A stretch of DNA of 64,000 bases from Archivesica marissinica (Eukaryota > Mollusca > Bivalvia > Venerida > Vesicomyidae), in contig CM026400.1 of NCBI GenBank assembly GCA_014843695.1, forward strand, positions 43,864,126 through 43,928,125, in the 5' to 3' direction. Positions 59,801 through 64,000 of this stretch are shown here, piece after piece (the stretch's first letter is position 1; each line of letters begins with the position of its first letter). Under the pieces are notes generated by a model. That model had not been told where the DNA came from, ran no database searches, and saw only the letters and a program-made list of their open reading frames with translations. The position numbers and the translations under genes are program-made.

Positions 59801-62800
59801 ATCCAGTTCCAACGCAGCCCGCTTTCCTACAGCGTGAGTAACATTCTCTATATGGGGAGGACTGTAAATAATGTTGTTATAACTTGTAGCCAAATCCATT
59901 TGCTTTTCGTCACGATTAAATCGAATACTATTGTTTATTGTTCCTAACGATTAAATCAAATACTATTGTTTATTGTTCCTAACGATTAAATCAAATACTA
60001 TTGTTCCTATCGATTAAATCAAATACTATTGTTTATTGTTCCTAACGATTAAATCAAATACTATTGTTTATTGTTCCTAATGATTAAATCGAATGCTATT
60101 GTTCCTATCGATTAAATCGAATACTATTTTTTATTGTTCCTAATGATTAAATCGAATACTATTGTTTATTGTTCCTAATGATTAAATCGAATACTATTGT
60201 TTATTGTTCCTAACGATTAAATCGAATACTATTGTTTATTGTTCCTAACGATTAAATCAAATACTATTGTTTATTGTTCCTAACGATTAAATCAAATACT
60301 ATTGTTTATTGTTCCTAACGATTAAATCGAATACTATTGTTTATTGTTCCTAACGATTAAATCGAATACTATTGTTTATTGTTCCTCACGATTAAATCGA
60401 ATACTATTGTTTATTGTTCCTAGCGATTAAATCGAATACTATTGTTGATTTTTCCTAGCGATTAAATCGAATACTATTGTTTATTGTTCCTCACGATTAA
60501 ATCGAATAATATTGTTTATTGTTCCTAACGATTAAATCGAATACTATTGTTTATTGTTCCTAGCGATTAAATCAAATACTATTGTTTATTGTTCCTCACG
60601 ATTAAATCGAATACTATTGTTTATTGTTCCTAACGATTAAATCGAATACTATTGTTTATTGTTCCTAGCGATTAAATCGAATACTATTGTTTATTGTTCC
60701 TAGCGATTAAATCGAATACTATTGTTTATTGTTCCTAGCGATTAAATCGAATACTATTGTTTATTGTTCCTCATGATTAAATCGAATACTATTGTTTATT
60801 GTTCCTAACGATTAAATCGAATACTATTGTTTATTGTTCCTAATGATTAAATCGAATACTATTGTTTATTGTTCCTCATGATTAAATCAAATACTATTGT
60901 TTATTGTTCCTCATGATTAAATCAAATACTATTGTTTATTGTTCCTAACGATTAAATCGAATACTATTGTTCCAAAAATGGAACTAGTAATGATATATAT
61001 ATGTTATAGTCTCTCAATTTCCAAATTTTCGGCTTAAAAAGCCGTCTGCAAGGAAAGTTTTAAACAACAATCCGGTAAATTCATTTTCTATCAGATAATG
61101 AATTAGCCAGATTTTGGTTTAAAACTTTCCTTGTAGAAGACTTTTTAAGCTTTAAAACAAGTATAGAGAAAATGAATTAGCCAAATTTTGGTTTAAAACT
61201 TTCCTTGAAGAAGGCTTTTTAAGTTTAAAAACAAGTATAAAGAAAATGAATTAGCCAGATTTTGGTTTAAAATTTTCGTTTCCTTGAAGAAGGCTTTTTA
61301 AGCTGAACATTTTGATGTGTGTTTTACGTTTATTTATCGTTGCTACTGGTTGTCCATATGAGCGACGCCTCCTGAAGAGATTAGTCATTTTAGATTTTGG
61401 AGGATAGTGCATGATACAGACAGAGACCCATTCCAGAATCTCCTCTGGTTCTTTTACATGCACAGTGTACAGCACCGACACGAGACCTCGGTTTAACGTC
61501 CCATCTGAAAGACTGTTAATTTTATTATGGTCAGACGGGGTGATCGAACCTGCGATCCCTGGATTACCAGTCCAGCGTGTTACCACTGGACTACAGATCC
61601 GTCTGTAACATTTTGATATTGAAAGACTACAACATATATATCGAATACTGCAATGATAACATCATAAAGTTTATCTTCAAATTGTCTTTCAACTTATGTA
61701 TTGTATTGTATAAAACATTATTTAAAAAAAAAAAGTTGCGAACATTTATCAATGTTGTAGATTGTTTAGATTATCTAAAAACTATTGTTTTATGATTGAT
61801 GTTTGACTTTGTTTATTAAAACGAGCGCGCTACGGTATTGTGATAAAATGGATCTTACGCTTGTGATGATTTCAATTTTCATACCATATTTTATGAAACT
61901 CGTTTTGGAATTTTGCTATCAAGTTGTTAGTTTATACAAATTTATTTTAGCTCGATTGCGAAACAAGTTATTTCAACTTATATAAATCACTCTCGAGACC
62001 TCATTCCTGATGGAATCCATCGCCACGAGGGAGAGAGAATCAAGTTGTGAACAGAGATATGACTTTAGACTTATAAGCAGATAAGCTAACTATACAGTGT
62101 TGCTGATTTCAGATTTACCAGGTGCTCAACAAATGGCAGTATTTCAACCCCAGCAAAACTATCTGCAGCAGCAACAACAACAACAACAACAACAGCAGCA
62201 GCAGCAGCAGCAGCAGCACACTAATATGATGCAGGTAATTTGATAACAAAAACACTTTATATATTTTATAGAAACTGATATTTTTTATTATTTAATAAAT
62301 TATCTTTTTCTTTCCAATTTTATGCTGCCTTTTAAGAAGCATTTGTACATGTATTTTCACTTCTAAATCATTACATATACAGTCAAACCTGTGTTAGTGG
62401 TCACCTCCATTAAGCAGCCAACCTGTATTAAGCAGCCAACCTGTATTAAGCAGCCAACCTGTATTAAGCAGCCAACCTGTATTAAGCAGCCAGTTTCCAG
62501 ATTCCCAAGATAATGCTCTATTATACATTTGACCTCTATTAAACAGCCACCTTTGTTTAGCAGCCACTTTCTGTGATTCCCTTGGCTGGCTGCTTAAGAC
62601 AGGTTTGACTGTATATGTATAACAATTTTCAGACCGGGTTCCAGTCTCAGATCTTCCATAATCGGGCTTACAGGCTGGTTCCTTAATTGATGTTGATATT
62701 GACTTAACTGCCTATATTTATATTTTTCAGGCCAGGTTCCAGTCAAAGAGCTTCCATAATCAGGCTTGTTCCTTAACTTATGGCTTAATTGATATTGACT

Positions 62801-62908
62801 TAACTGTCTATATTTACATTTTTCAGGGTGGGTTCCAGTCACAGATCTTCCCTAATCAAGGCCAACCGGCAGTTCCAGGTACCTCCTACCCCCCCTATGT
62901 AGTTCCAG
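29804..62908 (+). CDS. FKBP15: FKBP15 (WAFL/FKBP133), N-terminal thirteen coding exons, 3' end outside window
   Basis: Encodes about 492 residues of FK506-binding protein 15, known in vertebrates as an early-endosome and actin/microtubule-associated protein. It joins a WH1-like N-terminal domain to an FKBP-type PPIase domain and a long coiled coil. Exons are 29804-29853, 36572-36669, 40045-40114, 43822-43891, 46459-46533, 48253-48351, 51788-52009, 53321-53464, 56038-56193, 58427-58549, 59668-59833, 62113-62234 and 62827-62908, all GT-AG and in frame. The start [17 protein letters not shown] matches the family start, so ATG 29804 is chosen. Blocks include [58 protein letters not shown] and [12 protein letters not shown]. 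The vertebrate protein is about 1,200 residues, so the coiled-coil part lies downstream. The gene spans at least 33 kb because of intronic tandem arrays. Confidence 0.96.
30066..30180 (+). mobile_element. SINE family C, 5' part
   Basis: tRNA-like head (agtggtagcgcgttcacttc, then ggtgcgaaaggc) through cttaaggcaaggcattta-like sequence, then an abrupt change into the next tandem array. The matching 3' part appears at 31362-31488. Confidence 0.75.
30181..31280 (+). repeat. Tandem array, ~119-bp unit
   Basis: About nine copies of a unit holding actacatagagatttaggt, atctccatacaaacgacagc and catgcagtggataagtagtc. It lies between the 5' and 3' parts of a family C SINE. Confidence 0.95.
31362..31488 (+). 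mobile_element. SINE family C, 3' part
   Basis: Begins ttaaattccatgttgcctct and runs to ctaaaataaatttgtataaa. It may be the other half of the SINE interrupted at 30180. Confidence 0.78.
31489..32022 (+). other. FKBP15 intron 1, no feature recognised
   Basis: Mixed-composition intron sequence with no repeat or coding signature that I recognise. Confidence 0.4.
32023..32443 (+). mobile_element. Inverted-repeat DNA element T
   Basis: taccatatttactcgcctat at the left and ataggcgggtaagtatggta at the right are imperfect inverted ends of a 421-bp element with no coding region. The end sequence is related to the array at 63305-64000. Confidence 0.78.
32552..33475 (+). mobile_element. hAT-like non-autonomous element with internal array
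   Basis: Starts cagggatcattctagag and includes gtgggcgaaattgtcctagg. The right part cccacttctccctaaaa resembles the opposite end of the complete copy at 51298-51575 in reverse orientation. Confidence 0.6.
32590..33440 (+). repeat. Tandem array, 23-bp unit
   Basis: About 36 copies of gggaccctgacttcgccctc plus tgg. All three minus-strand frames are open through the unit, so the long Pro/Gly/Arg-rich frame is not a gene. Confidence 0.96.
33488..36510 (+). repeat. 3-kb tandem array, 17-bp unit with higher-order blocks
   Basis: The unit is gatgatagactactgtc. From about 34560 a second word, ctgcatctataatatgccag plus tgatatatactg, recurs about 14 times, giving higher-order periods of about 70-200 bp. 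The array ends about 60 bp before FKBP15 exon 2. Confidence 0.96.
36572..36669 (+). CDS. FKBP15: FKBP15 exon 2
   Basis: The acceptor is ttgtttcag and the donor is AAG|gtacat. It encodes [17 protein letters not shown], then [15 protein letters not shown], matching the segment between the acidic start and the WH1-like domain. Confidence 0.95.
36921..37085 (+). mobile_element. SINE family E
   Basis: tRNA-like head (atgtggcctattggttaagg, B box gggttcgaacctcg), then ctagttaaataatggttatt. Relatives on the minus strand lie at 53976-54116 and 54236-54424. Confidence 0.7.
37176..37592 (+). mobile_element. Inverted-repeat element with a second MITE nested inside
   Basis: The outer ends are aagtacctgtgtttcctatt and aataggaaacacaggtactt (perfect inverted 20-mers), followed inward by gggtcgg words. 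A second MITE occupies 37317-37450. Confidence 0.82.
37317..37450 (+). mobile_element. MITE, aacatagatcc family, nested
   Basis: caacatagatccagatcagg at the left and acaatatagatcctgat at the right. The interior has ctctctgctgtttgc and cttggctaagtgg. It sits inside the larger element at 37176-37592. Confidence 0.72.
37958..38252 (+). repeat. Tandem array, 17-bp unit
   Basis: About 16 copies of gtcgagtcatttaggtt, with several gtcgagtcgagtc internal duplications. Confidence 0.93.
38309..38490 (+). mobile_element. SINE with mollusc-type central domain (family G)
   Basis: cattcatgtgaggaacctct, tcagttgttctacctgg, gaggggcacccgagatcttc and a tail near tcgccttacgacctaagatg. It is a more complete copy than 3784-3995. 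Confidence 0.7.
38497..38726 (+). mobile_element. SINE family C, full length
   Basis: The head atagcgcagtggattcgcgt with ggaggtcgagcctcgc, the core gcgatggataccatcaggaa and the tail gataaaataaatttgtataa are all present. Confidence 0.88.
38727..39470 (+). other. FKBP15 intron 2, no feature recognised
   Basis: AT-rich intron sequence without an obvious repeat or open frame of interest. Confidence 0.4.
39474..39803. mobile_element. Two SINE B pieces joined head to tail in opposite orientations
   Basis: A minus-strand family B copy (39474-39720) lacks the outer part of its tRNA-like head. It runs directly into a plus-strand family B tail (39721-39803, aaaatgactaatctcttcag onward). This suggests insertion of one into another, or an inversion. 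Confidence 0.78.
40045..40114 (+). CDS. FKBP15: FKBP15 exon 3, start of WH1-like domain
   Basis: The acceptor is attacag and the donor is ATA|gtgagt. It reads [19 protein letters not shown], then AYK, with a split Tyr codon. The [11 protein letters not shown] strand matches the first strand of the WH1-like domain. Confidence 0.93.
40216..40510 (+). mobile_element. SINE family B, full length
   Basis: tRNA-like head (tagtccagtggtaacacact, gcaggttcgatccccc), the gggactttaaactgaggtct body and the tail gacgataaataaacgtaaaa. Confidence 0.9.
40548..40770 (-). mobile_element. SINE family C and D fragments in tandem
   Basis: A minus-strand family C tail (gcgaagttt-less version around 40548-40628) is followed by a decayed family D copy (40629-40770) with gcttgattgcgaaacaagcg, aaaacccacctgccctacct and a lost head. 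Confidence 0.6.
40790..43640 (+). mobile_element. Dispersed element F with a 2.6-kb internal array
   Basis: Outer parts gggtattttggggttagccc at the left and gggcggggctaatgggcca at the right match 53040-53280. The tatataggtctgccc interior has expanded into the array 40858-43480. Confidence 0.65.
40858..43480 (+). repeat. Tandem array, 46- and 62-bp units
   Basis: Units of gcagtattggtgaaaagggc, ggacgagttctaagctatat and aggtctgcccgt. A longer form adds aaggtagtacat. Long and short forms occur in blocks, and a ~1-kb block pattern repeats (about 41770-42440 versus 42820-43440). Confidence 0.95.
43822..43891 (+). CDS. FKBP15: FKBP15 exon 4, WH1-like domain
   Basis: The acceptor is atttccag and the donor is GAG|gtaagt. 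It reads [19 protein letters not shown], then ASSE, aligning with the family pattern YxxGK-hydrophobic-LGNH. Confidence 0.94.
43951..44353 (+). repeat. Three-copy tandem repeat, ~117-144-bp unit
   Basis: Each copy holds cccatctgctgttcccaaaa, ggcaggcaaaag and ctttagacctgactttgttg. Copies start near 43951, 44093 and 44210; the middle one has an internal deletion. Confidence 0.92.
44388..44674 (+). mobile_element. MITE, CAGTCAAACCTG family, with repeated right end
   Basis: A normal element (44388-44569) is followed by three more copies of its right end (taatagaggtgaccactaac plus acaggtttaactgta). It is another MITE whose terminus has begun to amplify. Confidence 0.9.
44730..45600 (+). other. 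FKBP15 intron 4, old repeat and AT-rich sequence
   Basis: 44740-44880 resembles 4040-4330. At 45415-45480, actcggccataagtcgatgc and ggtcgacttatggccgagta form an inverted pair, possibly a small foldback element. No coding signal. Confidence 0.5.
45628..45862 (-). mobile_element. SINE family C, full length
   Basis: Minus-strand copy with tail acaaatttgttctagcttga, body gatggaatccaccgccacga and tRNA-like head gcgagtgcgcatccactgcg. Confidence 0.87.
46037..46130. repeat. Perfect 29-bp inverted repeat with nested palindrome
   Basis: 46037-46065 (ggtgggccatttgtggatat plus tggcgcacc) is the exact reverse complement of 46102-46130. The loop contains attggccc-tc-gggccaat at 46076-46093, so a long hairpin is possible in DNA or RNA. 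Confidence 0.9.
46066..46260 (-). other. Short unidentified open frame next to the inverted repeat
   Basis: 64 codons on the minus strand begin [19 protein letters not shown] and run into the hairpin. The even composition looks more protein-like than other intronic frames, and it could be the start of a decayed transposon gene. I do not recognise the family. Confidence 0.25.
46459..46533 (+). CDS. FKBP15: FKBP15 exon 5, WH1-like domain
   Basis: The acceptor is tttttcag and the donor is GCT|gtaagt. It reads [19 protein letters not shown], then [15 protein letters not shown] is a conserved family block. Confidence 0.94.
46919..46935 (+). repeat. Upstream duplicate of the FKBP15 exon 6 acceptor
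   Basis: taatcttgcaggcacaa is identical to 48242-48258, which spans the exon 6 acceptor. The reading frame after this copy stays open for about 50 codons. Confidence 0.85.
46975..48230 (+). repeat. Tandem array, 16-bp unit
   Basis: About 75 copies of cttgctatctatatca and cttgctatctataaca variants. It lies between the duplicated exon 6 acceptor sequences. Confidence 0.96.
48253..48351 (+). CDS. FKBP15: FKBP15 exon 6, end of WH1-like domain
   Basis: The acceptor is atcttgcag and the donor is CAC|gtaaga. It reads [19 protein letters not shown], then [14 protein letters not shown], matching the YDDxRQxWS motif. The acceptor and first exon bases recur 1.3 kb upstream at 46919-46935. Confidence 0.96.
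48380..49810 (+). repeat. Tandem array with 46-, 40- and 27-bp unit forms
   Basis: Early units are gtagccaatcgtgctcgact, gtcactgtggtgtcatagat, tgcatgg. After about 49140 the word gtcact is lost and a shorter ggatgtgctcgactgtgg form dominates. Confidence 0.95.
49895..50810 (+). repeat. Tandem array, 22-bp unit
   Basis: About 41 copies of aagtaatgttgtatctttgt plus cc, with cattgt and ctttat variants. Confidence 0.96.
50823..51032 (-). mobile_element. SINE family C
   Basis: Minus-strand copy with gcgaaacaagttcttacaac, gatggaatccatcgcaat and a decayed tRNA-like head in which ctacgactggg is duplicated. Confidence 0.83.
51226..51650 (+). mobile_element. MITE, aacatagatcc family, interrupted by a hAT-like element
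   Basis: The left part (caacatagatccagatcag, 51226-51290) and right part (atctggctctatgctgtttg, about 51620-51650) flank the insertion 51298-51575. Confidence 0.65.
51298..51575 (+). mobile_element. hAT-like non-autonomous element, complete
   Basis: cagggttcattctag at the left and ctagaatgatccctg at the right are imperfect inverted ends starting CAGGG, as in many hAT elements. The short direct repeat ctatc lies at or near both ends; a clean 8-bp duplication is not evident. The interior has gcgacaatttcgcccac. Confidence 0.72.
51788..52009 (+). CDS. FKBP15: FKBP15 exon 7, first half of FKBP PPIase domain
   Basis: The acceptor is tgtttcag and the donor is AAG|gtgaga. The 74 codons include [41 protein letters not shown] and KVIK. 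These carry positions equivalent to FKBP12 Tyr26, Phe36-Asp37, Phe46 and Val55-Ile56. The donor lies in a 13-bp target-site duplication of a SINE. Confidence 0.96.
52009..52307 (+). mobile_element. Chimeric SINE (A head, B tail) inserted across a splice donor
   Basis: ggtgagattatgt at 52009-52021 and 52295-52307 is a 13-bp target duplication containing the exon 7 donor. The insert starts as family A and switches at about 52219 from aggtaaactgcccg to tcgctcaaatgggtaaccgg, the family B tail. Confidence 0.87.
52311..52542 (+). mobile_element. MITE, CAGTCAAACCTG family, opposite orientation
   Basis: Inverted ends acagtcaaacctgtgtta and aacacaggtttgactgt, with TA flanks. The interior is inverted relative to 3602-3783 and has a partial internal duplication. 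Confidence 0.88.
52645..52930 (+). mobile_element. SINE family B, full length
   Basis: Head tgcagtccagtggtaacacg and B box gcaggttcgatccccc, tail ggataaataaacgtaaaa. Confidence 0.9.
53040..53280 (+). mobile_element. Dispersed element F, unexpanded copy
   Basis: Contains ggtattttggggttagccgc, agttatatagatctgcccac and aggcggggctaatgggcaaa, ending with gaaaaaacc. It shows the state before array growth seen at 10905 and 40790. Confidence 0.65.
53321..53464 (+). CDS. FKBP15: FKBP15 exon 8, second half of FKBP PPIase domain
   Basis: The acceptor is tctgtatag and the donor is AGG|gtaaga. The 48 codons include [26 protein letters not shown] and [15 protein letters not shown]. The equivalents of FKBP12 Trp59, Tyr82 and Phe99 are all kept. 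Confidence 0.96.
53492..53693 (-). mobile_element. SINE family C
   Basis: Minus-strand copy, tail at left (acaaatttatttcagctcga), body gatggaatccatcgccacga, head truncated at ggatctttcg. Confidence 0.87.
53719..53780 (-). mobile_element. SINE family C 3' fragment
   Basis: ttagtttatacaaatttatt, then attgcgaaacaagttcttac; only the tail end is present. Confidence 0.75.
53815..53975 (+). repeat. Three-copy tandem repeat, ~55-bp unit
   Basis: ctgacttacgagacacctct, tatggacatcagtacttccc repeated three times. The last copy runs into family E SINE sequence. Confidence 0.92.
53976..54424 (-). mobile_element. Two family E SINEs (minus strand)
   Basis: Copies at about 53976-54105 and 54236-54424 share accattatttaactagctgg and ggccatatcag. 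The second keeps the tRNA-like head (minus strand ctccgtggcatagtggttac). Between them lies a short stretch with gattaatataa-type SINE tail. Confidence 0.72.
54565..55915 (+). repeat. Tandem array, 33-34-bp unit
   Basis: About 40 copies of gattgtgtccatctgtgtca plus acaacactgggggg. All three plus-strand frames are open, giving long spurious frames rich in Cys-Val-Asn-Asn-Thr. It changes gradually from gattgtgtccat to attatgtctgcc variants. Confidence 0.96.
56038..56193 (+). CDS. FKBP15: FKBP15 exon 9, post-PPIase acidic linker
   Basis: The acceptor is gttatag and the donor is CAT|gtaaga. The 52 codons form a Pro-rich stretch, an acidic run [11 protein letters not shown] and KSISEQLTH, which matches the family SLSEQL motif. 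The last 12 exon bases and the donor are repeated in tandem for 1.4 kb. Confidence 0.94.
56182..57602 (+). repeat. Minisatellite spanning the FKBP15 exon 9 5' splice site
   Basis: About 36 copies, 41-bp long form and 25-bp short form, core caattaactcatgtaagatc then tgcttgaagttatgtactct. The first copy is the true exon end (56193), so each unit carries CAT|gtaaga. Confidence 0.96.
57768..58012 (+). mobile_element. SINE family D, full length
   Basis: tRNA-like head (attagcgcagtggttagcgc), middle cggacaggtgggttttctcc, and tail gcaatcgttgtaaatta. It is the reference copy for the fragment in the EXOSC2 3' UTR. Confidence 0.88.
58048..58405 (+). repeat. Tandem array, ~55-bp unit
   Basis: About seven copies of cataacagaatgtatcgaca, aatatctcagcatacaggtg and tgctaatatctttcc. 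One copy is interrupted by a gtgtttttttgtgttgtttg insertion. It ends 21 bp before exon 10. Confidence 0.94.
58427..58549 (+). CDS. FKBP15: FKBP15 exon 10
   Basis: The acceptor is tttttcag and the donor is CCA|gtgagt. The 41 codons include [18 protein letters not shown], a very conserved family block, and end [10 protein letters not shown]. Confidence 0.96.
58615..58795 (+). mobile_element. SINE with mollusc-type central domain (family G), decayed
   Basis: gaggaagcaattcagctggc, ggtggttctacgcgggtgcc and a repeated tgaccatg word. The end aaaaaaaatcaatatcaa matches the end of 3784-3995. Confidence 0.65.
58801..59065 (+). mobile_element. SINE family A, full length
   Basis: Head ctccgtggtcgagtggttaa and gggttcgagccccgctcag, tail with a single copy of the tatagcccaaaaatggtgct segment that is expanded at 10355-10660. 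Confidence 0.9.
59120..59325 (-). mobile_element. Dispersed element P, related to blocks inside the 7.3-9.9-kb array
   Basis: In reverse complement, gacaaaatcaaacacaacac, ataataacgacgtcgcgtca and gctgacaa occur in the same order as in the three ~145-bp blocks at 7351, 8168 and 9217. This copy has extra sequence in the middle. Confidence 0.75.
59385..59585 (-). mobile_element. SINE family A
   Basis: Minus-strand copy: ttacgcctgcatcagcacca, aacctccataagaaaccgcc and the head end ctcgaccacggaggc. It lies 80 bp before exon 11. Confidence 0.87.
59668..59833 (+). CDS. FKBP15: FKBP15 exon 11, Pro/Gln-rich linker
   Basis: The acceptor is tgtacag and the donor is C|gtgagt. About 55 codons are low in conservation but open and in frame, with [15 protein letters not shown] and a split His codon. 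It fits the Pro/Gln/Ser-rich region before the coiled coil. Confidence 0.88.
59905..60970 (+). repeat. Tandem array, 35-bp unit
   Basis: About 31 copies of gattaaatcgaatactattg, tttattgttcctaac, with a/g/c variants at the tacgat position. Confidence 0.96.
61075..61305 (+). repeat. Three-copy tandem repeat, ~75-bp unit
   Basis: gaatgaattagccagatttt-type start, ggtttaaaactttccttg and gaaggctttttaagc in each copy. Confidence 0.9.
61316..61606 (-). mobile_element. SINE family B, full length
   Basis: Minus-strand copy with tail cgtttatttatcgttgctac and head ctgcgatccctggattacca. Confidence 0.88.
61926..62040 (-). mobile_element. SINE family C 3' fragment
   Basis: tagtttatacaaatttattt, then gatggaatccatcgccacga; it ends at gagagaga without the head. 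It lies 70 bp before exon 12. Confidence 0.82.
62113..62234 (+). CDS. FKBP15: FKBP15 exon 12 with polyglutamine run
   Basis: The acceptor is gatttcag and the donor is CAG|gtaatt. It reads [17 protein letters not shown], followed by an uninterrupted run of 17 Gln encoded by mixed CAA and CAG, then HTNMMQ. The mixed codons suggest the run is not a pure recent expansion. Confidence 0.88.
62388..62613 (+). mobile_element. MITE, CAGTCAAACCTG family
   Basis: Ends acagtcaaacctgtgtta and cttaagacaggtttgactgt with TA flanks. The acctgtattaagcagcca word is repeated four times internally. It ends 20 bp before the first decoy acceptor of exon 13. Confidence 0.9.
62625..62826 (+). repeat. Two decayed tandem copies of the exon 13 acceptor and start
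   Basis: ttttcag followed by a ggttccagtc-type start and cttccataatc occurs at about 62626-62662 and 62724-62764, mirroring the true acceptor and exon start at 62820-62860. Confidence 0.88.
62827..62908 (+). CDS. FKBP15: FKBP15 exon 13 (last in window)
   Basis: The acceptor is tttttcag and the donor is G|gtatgc. It reads [18 protein letters not shown], then TSYPPYVVP, and ends in phase 1. Two decayed copies of its acceptor and first ~35 bases lie upstream at 62625 and 62725, and the nearer one would also be in frame. Confidence 0.82.
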
Positions 62909-62995
62909 GTATGCACACCTTCTGTTCACATTTGACCTATGTGCTTGTATGAAATAAACTAAACTGTACTTTACCACCAGCAGAAACCACATGTA

Positions 62996-63195
62996 TACAG
63001 TCAAACCTGTGTTAGTGGTCACCTCCATTAAGCAGCCAACCTGTATTAAGCAGCCAACCTGTATTAAGCAGCCAGTTTCCAGATTCCCAAGATGATGCTC
63101 TATTATATATTTGACCGCTATTAACCAGCCACCTTTGTTTAGCAGCCACTTTCTGTGATTCCCTTGGCTGGCTGCTTAAGACAGGTTTGACTGTA
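62996..63195 (+). mobile_element. MITE, CAGTCAAACCTG family
   Basis: Ends acagtcaaacctgtgtta and cttaagacaggtttgactgt with TA flanks, very close in sequence to 62388-62613. Confidence 0.9.
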
Positions 63196-63304
63196 AATAA
63201 ATATCCAAAATTGTTGTGTTGACTAATCCCCCTCTATTCAATTTGCTTAAAGTCCCATTCGATCATATTACACTTAATTTTGTATATTGCATATTTATTA
63301 ATTA

Positions 63305-64000
63305 AAGCGTCTACCATCCATACTTGCCTATAAGACTATCTCACCTATAAGATGACCCCTACTTTGGTCCTGAAATCTGTGGGTTTTGGCATGTACTCGC
63401 CTATAAGGCGATCTCACCTATAAGATGACCCCTACATTGGTCCTGAAATCTGTGGGATTTGGCATGTACTTGCCTATAAGGCGATCTCACCTATAAGATG
63501 ACCCCTACATTGGTCCTGAAATCTGTGGGATTTGGCATGTACTTGCCTATAAGCTATCTCACCTATAAGATGACCCCTACATTGGTCCTGAAATCTGTGG
63601 GATTTGGCATGTACTCGCCTATAAGGCGATCTCACCTATAATATGACCCCTACATTGGTCCTGAAATCTGTGGGTTTTGGCATGTACTCGCCTATAAGAC
63701 TATCTCACCTATAAGATGACCCCTACTTTGGTCCTGAAATCTGTGGGTTTTGGCATGTACTCGCCTATAAGGCGATCTCACCTATAAGATGACCCCTACA
63801 TTGGTCCTGAAATCTGGGATTTGGCATGTACTTGCCTATAAGGCGATCTCACCTATAAGATGACCCCTACATTGGTCCTGAAATATGTGGGATTTGGCAT
63901 GTACTTGCCTATAAGACTATCTCACCTATAAGATGACCCCTACATTGGTCCTGAAATCTGTGGGATTTGGCATGTACTCGCCTATAAGGCGATCTCACCT
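63305..64000 (+). repeat. Tandem array, ~73-bp unit (runs off window end)
   Basis: About 9.5 copies of cttgcctataaggcgatctc, acctataagatgacccctac, attggtcctgaaatctgtgg. The unit resembles the left end of element T at 32023. Confidence 0.94.

Noticed and set aside
62633..62686. First upstream copy of exon 13 as a usable exon
   Set aside because: It meets an in-frame TAA at 62684-62686 and has no evident donor. Only the second copy stays open.

Overview
This is an animal (metazoan) nuclear genome window, most likely from a mollusc and perhaps a bivalve. Two split protein-coding genes with GT-AG introns are recognisable on the + strand. The introns and the intergenic space are packed with tRNA-derived SINEs, short inverted-repeat (MITE-like) elements, one decayed LINE and more than two dozen tandem arrays. 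The mollusc assignment is an inference from SINE style, including a central domain resembling the one shared by mollusc SINEs, and is only moderately secure. Nothing here is bacterial or viral.

Layout. 1-13248: the 3' seven exons of EXOSC2 (RRP4, cap subunit of the RNA exosome), entering the window mid-gene and ending at a stop codon at 13246-13248. Its poly(A) signal appears to lie inside a SINE tail. 13249-29803: intergenic, holding an 8.6-kb array of a ~29-30-bp unit, a 1000-N assembly gap, a 65-bp-unit array, a MITE whose end has expanded into a 24-bp-unit array, and a CR1/Jockey-like LINE 3' fragment. 29804-62908: the first thirteen recognised coding exons of FKBP15 (WAFL; WH1-like plus FKBP-type PPIase domain). 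The coiled-coil half lies beyond the window. From the boundaries I assign, tandem arrays make up about half of the window, while coding sequence is about 2.2 kb.

The most interesting signal is a repeated association between repeats and exon edges. Three introns (starting at 1889, 7274 and 56194) carry long minisatellites whose unit contains the last 12-19 exon bases plus the 5' splice site, so each intron begins with tens of copies of its own donor. In two other introns (after 5014 and 52009) a SINE landed across the donor, and its target-site duplication copied the donor. In the intron before 48253 the 3' splice site and first exon bases recur upstream of a minisatellite. The exon at 62827 is preceded by two decayed copies of its own acceptor and exon start. 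A further EXOSC2 intron holds twelve tandem copies of a motif that looks like a recursive-splice site. Whether these are passive scars or affect splicing cannot be told from sequence alone.

A second theme is that many minisatellites grew from identifiable transposon parts: a SINE tail, MITE ends, the interior of a hAT-like element, and two different parts of one dispersed element.

The two genes share orientation but have no obvious functional link. EXOSC2 acts in 3'-5' RNA decay and FKBP15 in endosome and cytoskeleton dynamics.
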